Assembly: GCF_016481275.1 (NCBI RefSeq)
Contig: NZ_JAEMNW010000002.1
Span: forward strand, 992,001 to 1,056,000
Direction: 5' to 3'
From: Antrihabitans auranticaus
Lineage (GTDB): Bacteria; Actinomycetota; Actinomycetes; Mycobacteriales; Mycobacteriaceae
DNA length: 64,000 nt
The position numbers were made by a program, and so were the translations under genes. Under the pieces are notes generated by a model that saw only the letters and a list, made by a program, of their open reading frames with translations, had not been told where the DNA came from and made no database searches. Of the stretch, positions 36,534 through 45,901 are shown one piece after another; position 1 is the stretch's first letter, and each line of letters begins with the position of its first letter.

Positions 36534-37229
36534 ATGATCAATGTTGTCGATCGAGCGGATGTACTGGCAGCGTCCTGCATTGCCGATTTGGGGGATCCCG
36601 CGTTCTGGGTCGCGCCCGACGAGCTTCGAAATTCGTTGGCGTTGGCCGTCATCGAGTCGATCCAAGCAACCCGGTCGCATTACACATCCGTCCGCAACGT
36701 GTTGACCCGCTACGACGAATACCGTCGCGGCGCGTCGGCGGCCGATGGCGCCGGGGAGTTGCGCGCGTCGTTCAACGAACTCGGTGGCCCCGAGAATTGG
36801 GCGGATCGGATCGGGAACCGAAAGCCGACGTCCACGCAAGCGGGATCGCCGCTGAAAGCGGCAGCAATCTTCGAAGCTGCGCAACTGTTGCACGGAAGAC
36901 GCATCGAGCACGGCGCCGACCTGCGCGCAATCGACGATGCCGGACTGACGGATATGCGGAGCGCGTGGCTGAGCCTGCCCGGGCAGGCGTCGGGGCTCAC
37001 CTGGACCTACCTCTCCATGCATCTGGGCCACACCCCGCCCGGCGCCGATCCGCTGGTCACCCGATACGTCGCGGTCGTTCTCGACGTGCCGGAGCGCGAG
37101 CTCGACCCTGACGCTGTCGCCGCCCTCATCGGGCAAACTGCCACGCAGCTGGACCTGACACCCCGCCCGCTGGAGTACGCGATCTGGCGGTGCGTCTCCG
37201 GCCGTCCGGTGCTCCGACCAGACCTGTGA
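36534..37229 (+). CDS. Endonuclease III-like (HhH-GPD-related) protein, probably SOS-induced
   Basis: 231 residues from ATG 36534, with GGGGGAA upstream. It is a helical protein: an N-terminal region AVIESIQATRSHYTSVRNVLTRY, a middle PLKAAAIFEAAQLL and a C-terminal LPGQASGLTWTYLSMHLG ... GADPLVTRYV. The last part aligns by eye with the helix-hairpin-helix of endonuclease III (LPGVGxKTA ... VDTHIFRV): the LPG turn (148-150) and the catalytic Asp (Asp172) are kept, while the catalytic Lys is missing. That suggests a monofunctional glycosylase-like or DNA-binding protein. An SOS box directly upstream supports a DNA-damage role. Family assignment is tentative. Confidence 0.65.
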   Translation: MINVVDRADVLAASCIADLGDPAFWVAPDELRNSLALAVIESIQATRSHYTSVRNVLTRYDEYRRGASAADGAGELRASFNELGGPENWADRIGNRKPTSTQAGSPLKAAAIFEAAQLLHGRRIEHGADLRAIDDAGLTDMRSAWLSLPGQASGLTWTYLSMHLGHTPPGADPLVTRYVAVVLDVPERELDPDAVAALIGQTATQLDLTPRPLEYAIWRCVSGRPVLRPDL

Positions 37230-37418
37230 CGACCGAATCTGTGTCGCGAAGCGGCTCGCCCGACACGCAGAACCGCGCGTGCCGGCGAGCCGGTTCCGGA
37301 ATGGGACGGGTGTACCATGGAATCACCGGGGGCACTTCGTGCGTCGGCCGCTAATGCTGGCGTCGTCATCGGTTTCGAGATTTCCGGCCGATCTCACGGC
37401 GGAGACAGGAGCGTCTAT

Positions 37419-37619
37419 ATGACGCTGCATCGTCCATCCACATTCCCAGATTACGGTCTGTGCCGGCCAGCGACGGTGACGCCGTTGTTCGATTCGCAGC
37501 CAATGTTGTTGCGCAGGTTGGTCAATCCGTGCGGATCGGTCCACGGCCTGTGGTGGCCACTGCCCGTCGAGGTGACAGCTGCGCACCCCGCACACCTCGA
37601 GCTTCCGCTGACTGCCTGA
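37419..37619 (+). CDS. Small protein, possible truncated DUF5994-like
   Basis: 66 residues from ATG 37419, with AGGAG 7 bp upstream. It contains RRLVNPCGSVHGLWWPLPVEVTA, which resembles the GxVDGAWWPRSRDL signature of DUF5994 proteins, but the chain stops soon after. It may be a short member, a remnant, or a chance frame; the ribosome-binding site favours a real gene. Function unknown. Confidence 0.45.
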   Translation: MTLHRPSTFPDYGLCRPATVTPLFDSQPMLLRRLVNPCGSVHGLWWPLPVEVTAAHPAHLELPLTA

Positions 37620-37741
37620 GGCGGCCCGTTCCGTAGCTGATTGCCGCCAGTTCTTATCCGGCGGAATTGTCGCGTGCCGGAGGCCGCGCCAGTTCACGTT
37701 CACCCTCGAGTTCGACCCACGATCTGTACCGATGAGAGTAG

Positions 37742-39361
<1,620 letters not shown>

Positions 39362-39381
39362 CCCGATCGACGAACCGAGGG

Positions 39382-42300
39382 TCAGTCGCCTTCCAACTCA
39401 CCTTCGGTCTCGAGGTACACCTGACGTAGCCCGTCGAGCGTGGCCTGTTCGGGATGCTCCCACATGTCGCGCTCGGCCGCTTCGAGCAAGCGTTCGGCGA
39501 TTCCATGCAACGCCCACGGATTCGACTGCTCCATGAACTTTCGGTTCTGCTCGTCGAAGACGTAGCTCTCCGCAAGCTTTTCGTACATCCAGTCCGCGAC
39601 GACGTTCGTGGTGGCGTCGTATCCGAAGAGGTAGTCGACGGTCGCCGCCATCTCGAACGCACCCTTGTACCCGTGCCGCCGCATCGCGTCGAGCCAGCGC
39701 GGATTGACGACCCGCGCGCGGAACACGCGCGTCGTCTCTTCGTGCAACGTGCGCGTGCGCACCGCGTCCGGTCGGGTGCTGTCGCCGATGTAGGCCTCAG
39801 GGTCCTTGCCCGTCAGCGCACGGACCGTCGCAACCATGCCGCCGTGGTACTGGAAGTAGTCGTCGGAATCAGCGATGTCGTGTTCGCGCGTGTCGGTGTT
39901 CTTGGCCGCCACCGCAATTCGGCGATACGCCGTGCGCATGTCGTCCGCAGCGGGCGCGCCGTCGAGCCCGCGGCCGTACGCGTAGCCGCCCCAGGTCGTG
40001 TACACCTCGGCGAGGTCGGCGTCGGTACGCCAGCTCTTCGAGTCGATGAGCTGCAACAAGCCGGCACCGTACGTGCCAGGCTTGGAACCGAAAATTCTTG
40101 TGGTGGCGCGTCTTTCGTCGCCATGGTCGGCCAGCGATTCTTGGGTGTGCGCACGGACGAAGTTCTGGTCGGCGGGTTCGTCGAGGTCCGCGACGAGCTG
40201 CACGGCGTCGTCGAGTAGCGCGAGGACGTGCGGGAACGCATCACGGAAGAACCCGCTGATGCGGACAGTCACATCGATGCGTGGACGACCCAACTCCGTG
40301 AGTGACATCGTTTCGAGCGACACCACACGACGAGATGCCTCGTCCCAGACGGGCCGGACACCGAGCAGCGCAAGCACTTCGGCGATGTCGTCACCGCTGG
40401 TTCGCATCGCGCTCGTGCCCCACACCGAGAGCCCGACCGACGTCGGGTAGCTGCCGTGATCGGTGAGGTAGCGCTGCACCAGCGACTCCGCCATCGCCTG
40501 GCCGGTTTCCCAGGCAAGGCGCGACGGCACGGCTTTCGGGTCGACCGAGTAGAAGTTGCGGCCGGTCGGCAACACGTTGATGAGCCCGCGCAACGGCGAT
40601 CCGCTCGGACCGGCCGGGATGAAGCCGCCGTTCAGCGCATGCAGGATGCGGTCGATCTCGCCCGCCGTCTGCCGCAGGCGCGGCACGACCTCCGTGGCGG
40701 CGAAGTGCAGGATCTGCGCCACCGTCTCGCTGTCGGTCAAGGTCGTCGCCGCGTCGGGATTCCAGCCGGTCGCGTGCATCGCCGCCACCAGCGCACGAGC
40801 TTGCTCCTCGACCGCATCGACCCGTTCGCGGACTTCGTCGCCGTTCTCGCTCAGGCCCAACGCTTCCCGGAGCCCGGGCACGTTCTGTTCGCCGCCCCAC
40901 AATTGCCGGGCACGAAGCATCGCGAGGACGAGATCGATCTCCGCCTCCCCCGCGGGTGCTTGCCCGAGAATGTGCAGACCGTCCCGGATCTGCACATCTT
41001 TGATCTCGCACAACCAGCCGTCGACGTGCATCAGCATGTCGTCGAACGAGTCCTCGTCCGGGCGCTCGGCCAAGCCGAGGTCATGGTCCATTTTGGCGGC
41101 CCGCATCAGGGTCCAGATCTGTTGGCGCACAGCGGGAAGCTTCGCCGGATCGAGAGCCGACACGTTCTGGTGCTCGTCGAGCAACTGCTCGAGGCGCGCG
41201 ATGTCGCCATAGCTCTCGGCGCGCGCCATCGGCGGAATCAGGTGGTCCACCAATGTCGCGTGCGCACGGCGCTTCGCCTGCGTACCCTCCCCCGGATCGT
41301 TGACGAGGAACGGATAGATCAGCGGAAGGTCACCAAGCGCCGCGTCGGTTCCGCACGAGGCCGACATTCCCATCGTCTTGCCTGGTAGCCACTCGAGGTT
41401 GCCGTGCTTGCCGATGTGCACCATCGCGTCGGCACCGAATTCGTCAGCCACCCACCGATACGCCGCAAGGTAGTGGTGACTCGGCGGGAGGTCTGGATCG
41501 TGATAGATCGCAACCGGGTTCTCGCCGAAACCACGTGGCGGCTGCACCATCAGAACGATGTTTCCGAACTGCATTGCCGCGATGACTATTTCGCCGTCCG
41601 CATCGGCCGACCGATCGACGAAGAGGTCGCCTGGCGCTGCGCCCCAGTGCTCGGTCACACCGTCGCGGAGATCGTCGGGAAGCACACCGAACCACTTCCG
41701 GTACTTTCCGGCAGAGATCCGAATCGGGTTGCCTTCGAACTGTTCGGCGGTCAGCCAATCGCGGTCCTGCCCGCCCGCGGCGATGAGCGCATGGACCAAC
41801 GTGTCGCCATTGCCCTCCGCAAGACCCGGGATCGGTTCGTCGCCGAGGTCGTAGCCGGCGGTCTGCATCGCCTGCAACAGTCGGATCGCGCTGGCGGGCG
41901 TATCGAGTCCGACGGCATTGCCGATCCGGGCGTGCTTGGTCGGGTACGCCGAGAACATCAGCGCCACGCGACGGTCGGCGACCGGAATATGACGCAGTTT
42001 GGCGTGCCGAACGGCGATTCCGGCCACACGAGCTGCGCGCTCCTCGTCGGGCACATAGGTCGACAGACCGTCGGCGTCGAACTCCTTGAACGAGAACGGA
42101 ACCGTGATGATCCTGCCGTCGAACTCCGGCACGGCGACCTGCGTCGCGACATCGAGTGGGGACAACCCATCGTCGTTGGCAGCCCAGGTTTCGCGCCTAC
42201 TCGTCAAGCACAAACCTTGCAGTATCGGCACATCGAGGTCCGCCAGCTCACCTATGTCCCACGCTTCGTCGTCGCCACCGGCGCTCGCGGTCGCGGGCTT

Positions 42301-42951
42301 CGTCCCGCCTGCGGCCAGGACGGTCACGACGAGCGCGTCCGCCGCACGCAGCTGCGTGAACAGTTCTGGTTCCGCAGTCCGCAGCGAGGCGCAGTAGATC
42401 GGGAGCGGCCGACCGCCTGCGGCTTCGATTGCCGTGCACAATGATTCGATGTAGGCGGTGTTGCCGGCAAGATGCTGGGCGCGATAGTAGAGAACGGCAA
42501 CCGTGGGACCGTCGACGTCGGCGGCTTCCCGCTCCAGCACTCCCCAACTCGGCGTGTGGACCGGCGGTTCGAAACCGTGGCCGGTCAGCAGCACGGTGTC
42601 GGAGAGAAAGTTGTGCAGCTCGGCGAGGTTCGCCGGACCACCGGCTGCCAAGTAGTTGTGCGCATCGGCTGCGACCCCGACGGGCGTCGTCGAACATTCC
42701 ATCAGCTCCGCATCGGGTGCGAGTTCCCCACCGACCGCGACGACGGGAATTCCGCTGGCCCGAACGAAGTCCAGGCCCTCTTCCCACGCCCGCTTGCCGC
42801 CCAGCACGCGGACCACGATGAGGTCGGTCCCGGCGATGAGGTCCGGCAGGTCGTCGACGAGAACGCGGGCGGGATTCGCCCAGCGGTAGTCGGCGCCGCT
42901 CGCGCGGGCACACAGCAGGTCGGTATCCGACGTGGACAGCAGCAGAATCAC
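39382..42951 (-). CDS. cobN: Cobaltochelatase subunit CobN
   Basis: 1189 residues from GTG 42951, the usual size of aerobic-pathway CobN. It spans the CobN/Mg-chelatase H-subunit family over its full length, e.g. HIGKHGNLEWLPGKTMGMSASC and IYPFLVNDPGEGTQAKRRAHATLVDHLIPP, and near the end FGSKPGTYGAGLLQLIDSK, quoted in parts. With an AAA+ pair (CobS/CobT or ChlI/ChlD) encoded elsewhere it inserts Co2+ into hydrogenobyrinate a,c-diamide using ATP. A cobalamin riboswitch lies directly upstream, so expression should fall when B12 is plentiful. It converges with the groEL gene, 20 bp apart. Confidence 0.95.
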   Translation of the reverse strand: MILLLSTSDTDLLCARASGADYRWANPARVLVDDLPDLIAGTDLIVVRVLGGKRAWEEGLDFVRASGIPVVAVGGELAPDAELMECSTTPVGVAADAHNYLAAGGPANLAELHNFLSDTVLLTGHGFEPPVHTPSWGVLEREAADVDGPTVAVLYYRAQHLAGNTAYIESLCTAIEAAGGRPLPIYCASLRTAEPELFTQLRAADALVVTVLAAGGTKPATASAGGDDEAWDIGELADLDVPILQGLCLTSRRETWAANDDGLSPLDVATQVAVPEFDGRIITVPFSFKEFDADGLSTYVPDEERAARVAGIAVRHAKLRHIPVADRRVALMFSAYPTKHARIGNAVGLDTPASAIRLLQAMQTAGYDLGDEPIPGLAEGNGDTLVHALIAAGGQDRDWLTAEQFEGNPIRISAGKYRKWFGVLPDDLRDGVTEHWGAAPGDLFVDRSADADGEIVIAAMQFGNIVLMVQPPRGFGENPVAIYHDPDLPPSHHYLAAYRWVADEFGADAMVHIGKHGNLEWLPGKTMGMSASCGTDAALGDLPLIYPFLVNDPGEGTQAKRRAHATLVDHLIPPMARAESYGDIARLEQLLDEHQNVSALDPAKLPAVRQQIWTLMRAAKMDHDLGLAERPDEDSFDDMLMHVDGWLCEIKDVQIRDGLHILGQAPAGEAEIDLVLAMLRARQLWGGEQNVPGLREALGLSENGDEVRERVDAVEEQARALVAAMHATGWNPDAATTLTDSETVAQILHFAATEVVPRLRQTAGEIDRILHALNGGFIPAGPSGSPLRGLINVLPTGRNFYSVDPKAVPSRLAWETGQAMAESLVQRYLTDHGSYPTSVGLSVWGTSAMRTSGDDIAEVLALLGVRPVWDEASRRVVSLETMSLTELGRPRIDVTVRISGFFRDAFPHVLALLDDAVQLVADLDEPADQNFVRAHTQESLADHGDERRATTRIFGSKPGTYGAGLLQLIDSKSWRTDADLAEVYTTWGGYAYGRGLDGAPAADDMRTAYRRIAVAAKNTDTREHDIADSDDYFQYHGGMVATVRALTGKDPEAYIGDSTRPDAVRTRTLHEETTRVFRARVVNPRWLDAMRRHGYKGAFEMAATVDYLFGYDATTNVVADWMYEKLAESYVFDEQNRKFMEQSNPWALHGIAERLLEAAERDMWEHPEQATLDGLRQVYLETEGELEGD

Positions 42952-42959
42952 GGCTCAGC

Positions 42960-43110
42960 CTTCCTCGGGGATGCGCGCCCCAGTGGTGTTCGCTCGCCGG
43001 TGAAGGTCTGGCTTGCCGAGAGCGCGGGCAGCGCTCTCGACTCACAGCGGCGCGACCGCACCGGATTCCCACCGGTTTCCTCGCATGCCGCCGAGCATTC
43101 GACCCTCATC
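42960..43110 (-). promoter_or_regulatory. Cobalamin riboswitch in the cobN leader
   Basis: On the minus strand the leader contains the conserved core GAGGAAACCGGTGGGAATCC, then GCCGCTGTGA, and the B12-box segment GCAAGCCAGACC (plus-strand 43005-43016), in the right order and spacing. Just before the cobN ribosome-binding site (GAGGAAGG) a GGGG/CCCC hairpin (around 42968-42982) could sequester or terminate. It sits in the 174-bp gap between the crotonase stop and the cobN start; exact ends are estimates. Confidence 0.9.
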
Positions 43111-43125
43111 GTAAGGGTCGGCAGG

Positions 43126-43845
43126 TCACCTGCTGTAACCAGTGACCGGGGTCAGCAAACCGGCCACGGCCTGCTCGTACAGCTTGCGCTTGATCTCGCC
43201 CAGAACCGGACCGCGGGTATGGATCAGCCCACGAGCGTGGTCGACAGCCCTCTCGAGGACCGCGCCGTCGCCGGCAACGTCGTCGACGAGGCCCAGCGCC
43301 AGTGCGTCCGAACCGCCGTACCGCCGGCCGGTGACGAGCGACTCGTGAGCCGCGCGAGGCGCGAGTCGCGCCGACACGAGGGAGAGCGTGCCAGGCGTGT
43401 AGGACGCACCTATCGTGATGCCCGGAAAGCAGAAGAAGCCGCGGTCTGCGCGCATCACCTTGTGGTCGTGCGTGGTGGCCAAGAAGGCGCCCGCTCCGAA
43501 GGTATGCCCCTGCAGGGCAGCGACCGTCGGCATCGGCAGCAGCAGCAAGCGCGCGAGCAGGACCTGGACCTCCCCGAGGTACCAATCGATCTCGCCGGGA
43601 TTCTGGCCACACCAGGTCAGGTCGGCGCCGGTCGAGTAGTACTTTCCGTGCGCGGTCGTGACGAGTGCACGCGGCCCGGCCGTCGCCTCGAGTTCGTCGA
43701 GAAGCGCGTTGACGGCCGTGATCCAGTCGGGGTGGAATTGATTTTCCGAATCCTGTATGCCCGGGTCGTTCAGGTAGAGGATCGACACATCGCCATCTTG
43801 GTCCAGGTGCGGCACGTGGACGACGGTACAGGGCGGCGATGCCAT
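43126..43845 (-). CDS. Enoyl-CoA hydratase/isomerase (crotonase) family protein
   Basis: 239 residues from ATG 43845. It is a crotonase fold with ALVTTAHGKYYSTGADLTWC (oxyanion-hole region), VAALQGHTFGAGAFLATTHDHKVM and FCFPGITIGASYTPG. The two catalytic Glu residues of classical enoyl-CoA hydratase are not clearly kept: the second oxyanion-hole segment has GHTFGAGAFLA with no following Glu at the usual position. It may thus be an isomerase or of the ECI type. It has no obvious relation to the cob genes and reads into the riboswitch leader of cobN. Confidence 0.85.
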   Translation of the reverse strand: MASPPCTVVHVPHLDQDGDVSILYLNDPGIQDSENQFHPDWITAVNALLDELEATAGPRALVTTAHGKYYSTGADLTWCGQNPGEIDWYLGEVQVLLARLLLLPMPTVAALQGHTFGAGAFLATTHDHKVMRADRGFFCFPGITIGASYTPGTLSLVSARLAPRAAHESLVTGRRYGGSDALALGLVDDVAGDGAVLERAVDHARGLIHTRGPVLGEIKRKLYEQAVAGLLTPVTGYSR

Positions 43846-43857
43846 CCTTTGTCGGCA

Positions 43858-44151
43858 TCACCCCCGCCGCAAGACCCACGCCGGCACCCAGTGCGTCACC
43901 GGCTTCTTCTCCGCCCCGTAGACGATCACGTAGGTGACGAGGCCCCACCAATCGCCCTGTTCGCAGAGCGCCCAGCAACTCAGCCGGCCTTTTACGACCT
44001 TGTGCATCTGCAAACCGAGCGGCGTGTAGCGACCGTTGCGGTGGGGCTGCCGCGGAAACAATGTGGTGAGGTCGACCAGCACGTCGATGGGCGGATCGAC
44101 GCGCCGGAACGGATCACGAGTCGGTTGCCCGTTGTACCCGATCGACTTCAT
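43858..44151 (-). CDS. Small conserved hypothetical protein behind an SOS box
   Basis: 97 residues from ATG 44151 (MKSIGYNG); GTG 44157 is an alternative. It contains PPIDVLVDLTTLFPRQPHRNGRY, ALCEQGDWWGLVTYVIVYG and VTHWVPAWVLRRG: a compact beta-rich protein with conserved Trp residues and no signal peptide or helix-turn-helix. I do not recognise a named family. A strong LexA site ends 10 bp upstream of the start, so the gene is likely damage-inducible, perhaps with a leaderless or very short 5' region. Confidence 0.65.
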   Translation of the reverse strand: MKSIGYNGQPTRDPFRRVDPPIDVLVDLTTLFPRQPHRNGRYTPLGLQMHKVVKGRLSCWALCEQGDWWGLVTYVIVYGAEKKPVTHWVPAWVLRRG

Positions 44152-44161
44152 TCCCACATGT

Positions 44162-44177
44162 TCGAACGTACATTCGA
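44162..44177 (-). promoter_or_regulatory. LexA/SOS box
   Basis: TCGAAC-GTAC-ATTCGA matches the actinobacterial LexA consensus TCGAAC-N4-GTTCGA with a single mismatch. It lies immediately upstream of the small gene starting at 44151. Confidence 0.75.
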
Positions 44178-44203
44178 CGTGCGTTCCGCGGTAGCCCACC
44201 CGG

Positions 44204-44947
44204 TCAGTTGGTGGCGTCCAACCACTCCTCGAAGGTCGGCCCGGTCAGCAATGCATTGCCGTTCGGCAGGGCTGCACCCTGCTCCATCAACTCGGAATCG
44301 GGATCCAGACCCGTCGCCCGCGCAACCTTCTGCGGCGCACCGCGTTTGGCGGCCACCAGGGTCGCCGCCGCCAAGAGTGACTCCTCGCGTGGACCGGCGA
44401 TCTCGGACGTTCCCGTACTTTCGCCCGAGATCGCGAGGTCGGCCAGGGCCTGCGCAACGCTGCGGGCTGCGACTAGTTGCGTTCGCATATTCGGCAGGTA
44501 GGCGATGTCGCCCTGGGTTCCCCAGGCCAGCAACTCGGCGACGAACTCGTGGAACTGAGACGCTCGCAGAATGCGCACCGGCAGCGGCCCGGCGAGTAGG
44601 GCCTGTTCGTGAGCCACCTTCGCCGCGTTGTAACCGCCGCTGTACCGCTCGATGCCGATGATCGAGACCACGACAATTCGCTGGACGCCGGCCCGTGCGC
44701 CCGCGGCCTGCAAGTTGCGCGCCGAGGCGGTGAAGAACGCCGTCGCCTGCTCTTGATCCGGAGACGGACCGGTCGCTGCGTCGATGATGCACTCGACGCC
44801 TTCGAGGGCCGCGTCGAGGCCGGCTCCTGTGGTCACGTCGACGCCGGTGCCGCGTGACATCGGCACGACCTCGTGCCCCGCCGCGCTGAGGATATCGACG
44901 ACGTGGCGCCCTACCCGGCCTGTGGCGCCCGCGACTGCGATCTTCAT
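44204..44947 (-). CDS. NmrA/SDR-type NAD(P)-binding oxidoreductase, ECF41 partner
   Basis: 247 residues from ATG 44947. The Rossmann fold starts at once (KIAVAGATGRVGRHVVDIL), with VVSIIGIERYSGGYNAAKVAHEQ where Tyr and Lys fall in the usual SDR arrangement. It belongs to the atypical NmrA-like/SDR_a5 group. Epimerases/oxidoreductases of this kind are one of the standard partners of ECF41 sigma factors, and such a sigma gene lies divergent from it. An ECF41-type promoter (TGTTACC-16-CGTC) faces this gene, so it is probably the main target of the sigma factor. Substrate unknown. Confidence 0.87.
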   Translation of the reverse strand: MKIAVAGATGRVGRHVVDILSAAGHEVVPMSRGTGVDVTTGAGLDAALEGVECIIDAATGPSPDQEQATAFFTASARNLQAAGARAGVQRIVVVSIIGIERYSGGYNAAKVAHEQALLAGPLPVRILRASQFHEFVAELLAWGTQGDIAYLPNMRTQLVAARSVAQALADLAISGESTGTSEIAGPREESLLAAATLVAAKRGAPQKVARATGLDPDSELMEQGAALPNGNALLTGPTFEEWLDATN

Positions 44948-44995
44948 GATGCTGCTCCCTCTGTGTCAGTGGGTTCGACTAGCTTTCGAAGTACT

Positions 44996-45022
44996 GACGG
45001 AGCACGGCGGGGAAAGGTAACA
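44996..45022 (-). promoter_or_regulatory. ECF41-type promoter facing the NmrA-like gene
   Basis: On the minus strand TGTTACC (plus 45016-45022) and CGTC (plus 44996-44999) are separated by 16 bp. The ECF41 consensus is TGTCACA-16-CGTC. The site directs transcription into the gene starting at 44947. Confidence 0.6.
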
Positions 45023-45886
45023 GTGGACCTCGAAGATCTTTTGGCCGAGCAGTTCGAAGACAACCGCAGCCACTTGCGCGCCGTCGCGTACCGGATGCTC
45101 GGGTCGTTGTCCGACGCCGACGATGCGGTCCAGGAGTCGTGGATTCGGCTCAGTCGTACCGATGCGAGCGGCGTCGACAACCTCCGGGGCTGGCTCACTA
45201 CCGTCATCTCGCGGATCTGCCTGGACATGTTGCGAACTCGCCAGTCACGCCGCGAGGACTCCTTGGACGCACGCTTGCCGGATCCCGTCGTCACGGCCGC
45301 CGCGACGGATCCCGAACGAGCGGCCGTCATCGCCGACGCGGTGGGGATTGCGCTGCTCGTCGTGCTCGACACGCTCAATCCGGCAGAGCGCGTCGCATTC
45401 GTGTTGCACGACCTGTTCGCGGTCCCGTTCGAGCTGATCGCGCCGATTGTGGACCGGTCCACCGACGCGACGAAGATGCTGACCAGCCGGGCCCGGCGCC
45501 GTGTGCAGGGCGTCGCGACGGCACCGGATGTCGACCTCGCCCGGCAGCGCGAGGTCGTCGCTGCCTTTCATGCCGCTTCGCGTGGCGGCGGGTTGGCGGC
45601 ACTGGTAGCCGTTCTCGACCCGGACGTGGTTTTGCGCGTGGACCGCGCAGAAGGCCTGACCGTGATTCGCGGGGCAGCGGCCGTCGCGTCGCAAGCGGTG
45701 CTCTTCGGCACGCTCGGGCCGATCGAACGGCCGGTCGTCGTCAACGGTGCTGCTGGAATCGTTTCGATCGTCGACGGTGCGGTGTTCTCTCTCGTAGCGT
45801 TCACGATCGTCGGCGGAAAGATCGCGGCGCTGGATATCATCGCCGACCAGGCAAGGCTGGCAGCGCTGGGCGTCACCGCGGAGTAG
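45023..45886 (+). CDS. sigJ: ECF41/SigJ-type RNA polymerase sigma factor
   Basis: 287 residues from GTG 45023. Sigma region 2 (HLRAVAYRMLGSLSDADDAVQESWIRL) and region 4 (LNPAERVAFVLHDLFAVPFELIAPIV) are clear, followed by a SnoaL-like C-terminal domain of about 110 residues containing ASRGGGLAALVAVLDPDVVL, the ECF41 signature region. In ECF41 factors this extension replaces an anti-sigma factor and both restrains and supports activity. The divergent NmrA-like gene is the typical partner, with a matching promoter between. cobG follows 15 bp downstream, so the sigma gene could also read into it. The name sigJ is by subgroup, not proven orthology. Confidence 0.88.
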   Translation: MDLEDLLAEQFEDNRSHLRAVAYRMLGSLSDADDAVQESWIRLSRTDASGVDNLRGWLTTVISRICLDMLRTRQSRREDSLDARLPDPVVTAAATDPERAAVIADAVGIALLVVLDTLNPAERVAFVLHDLFAVPFELIAPIVDRSTDATKMLTSRARRRVQGVATAPDVDLARQREVVAAFHAASRGGGLAALVAVLDPDVVLRVDRAEGLTVIRGAAAVASQAVLFGTLGPIERPVVVNGAAGIVSIVDGAVFSLVAFTIVGGKIAALDIIADQARLAALGVTAE

Positions 45887-45901
45887 GGACCTACCCTGGA
45901 G

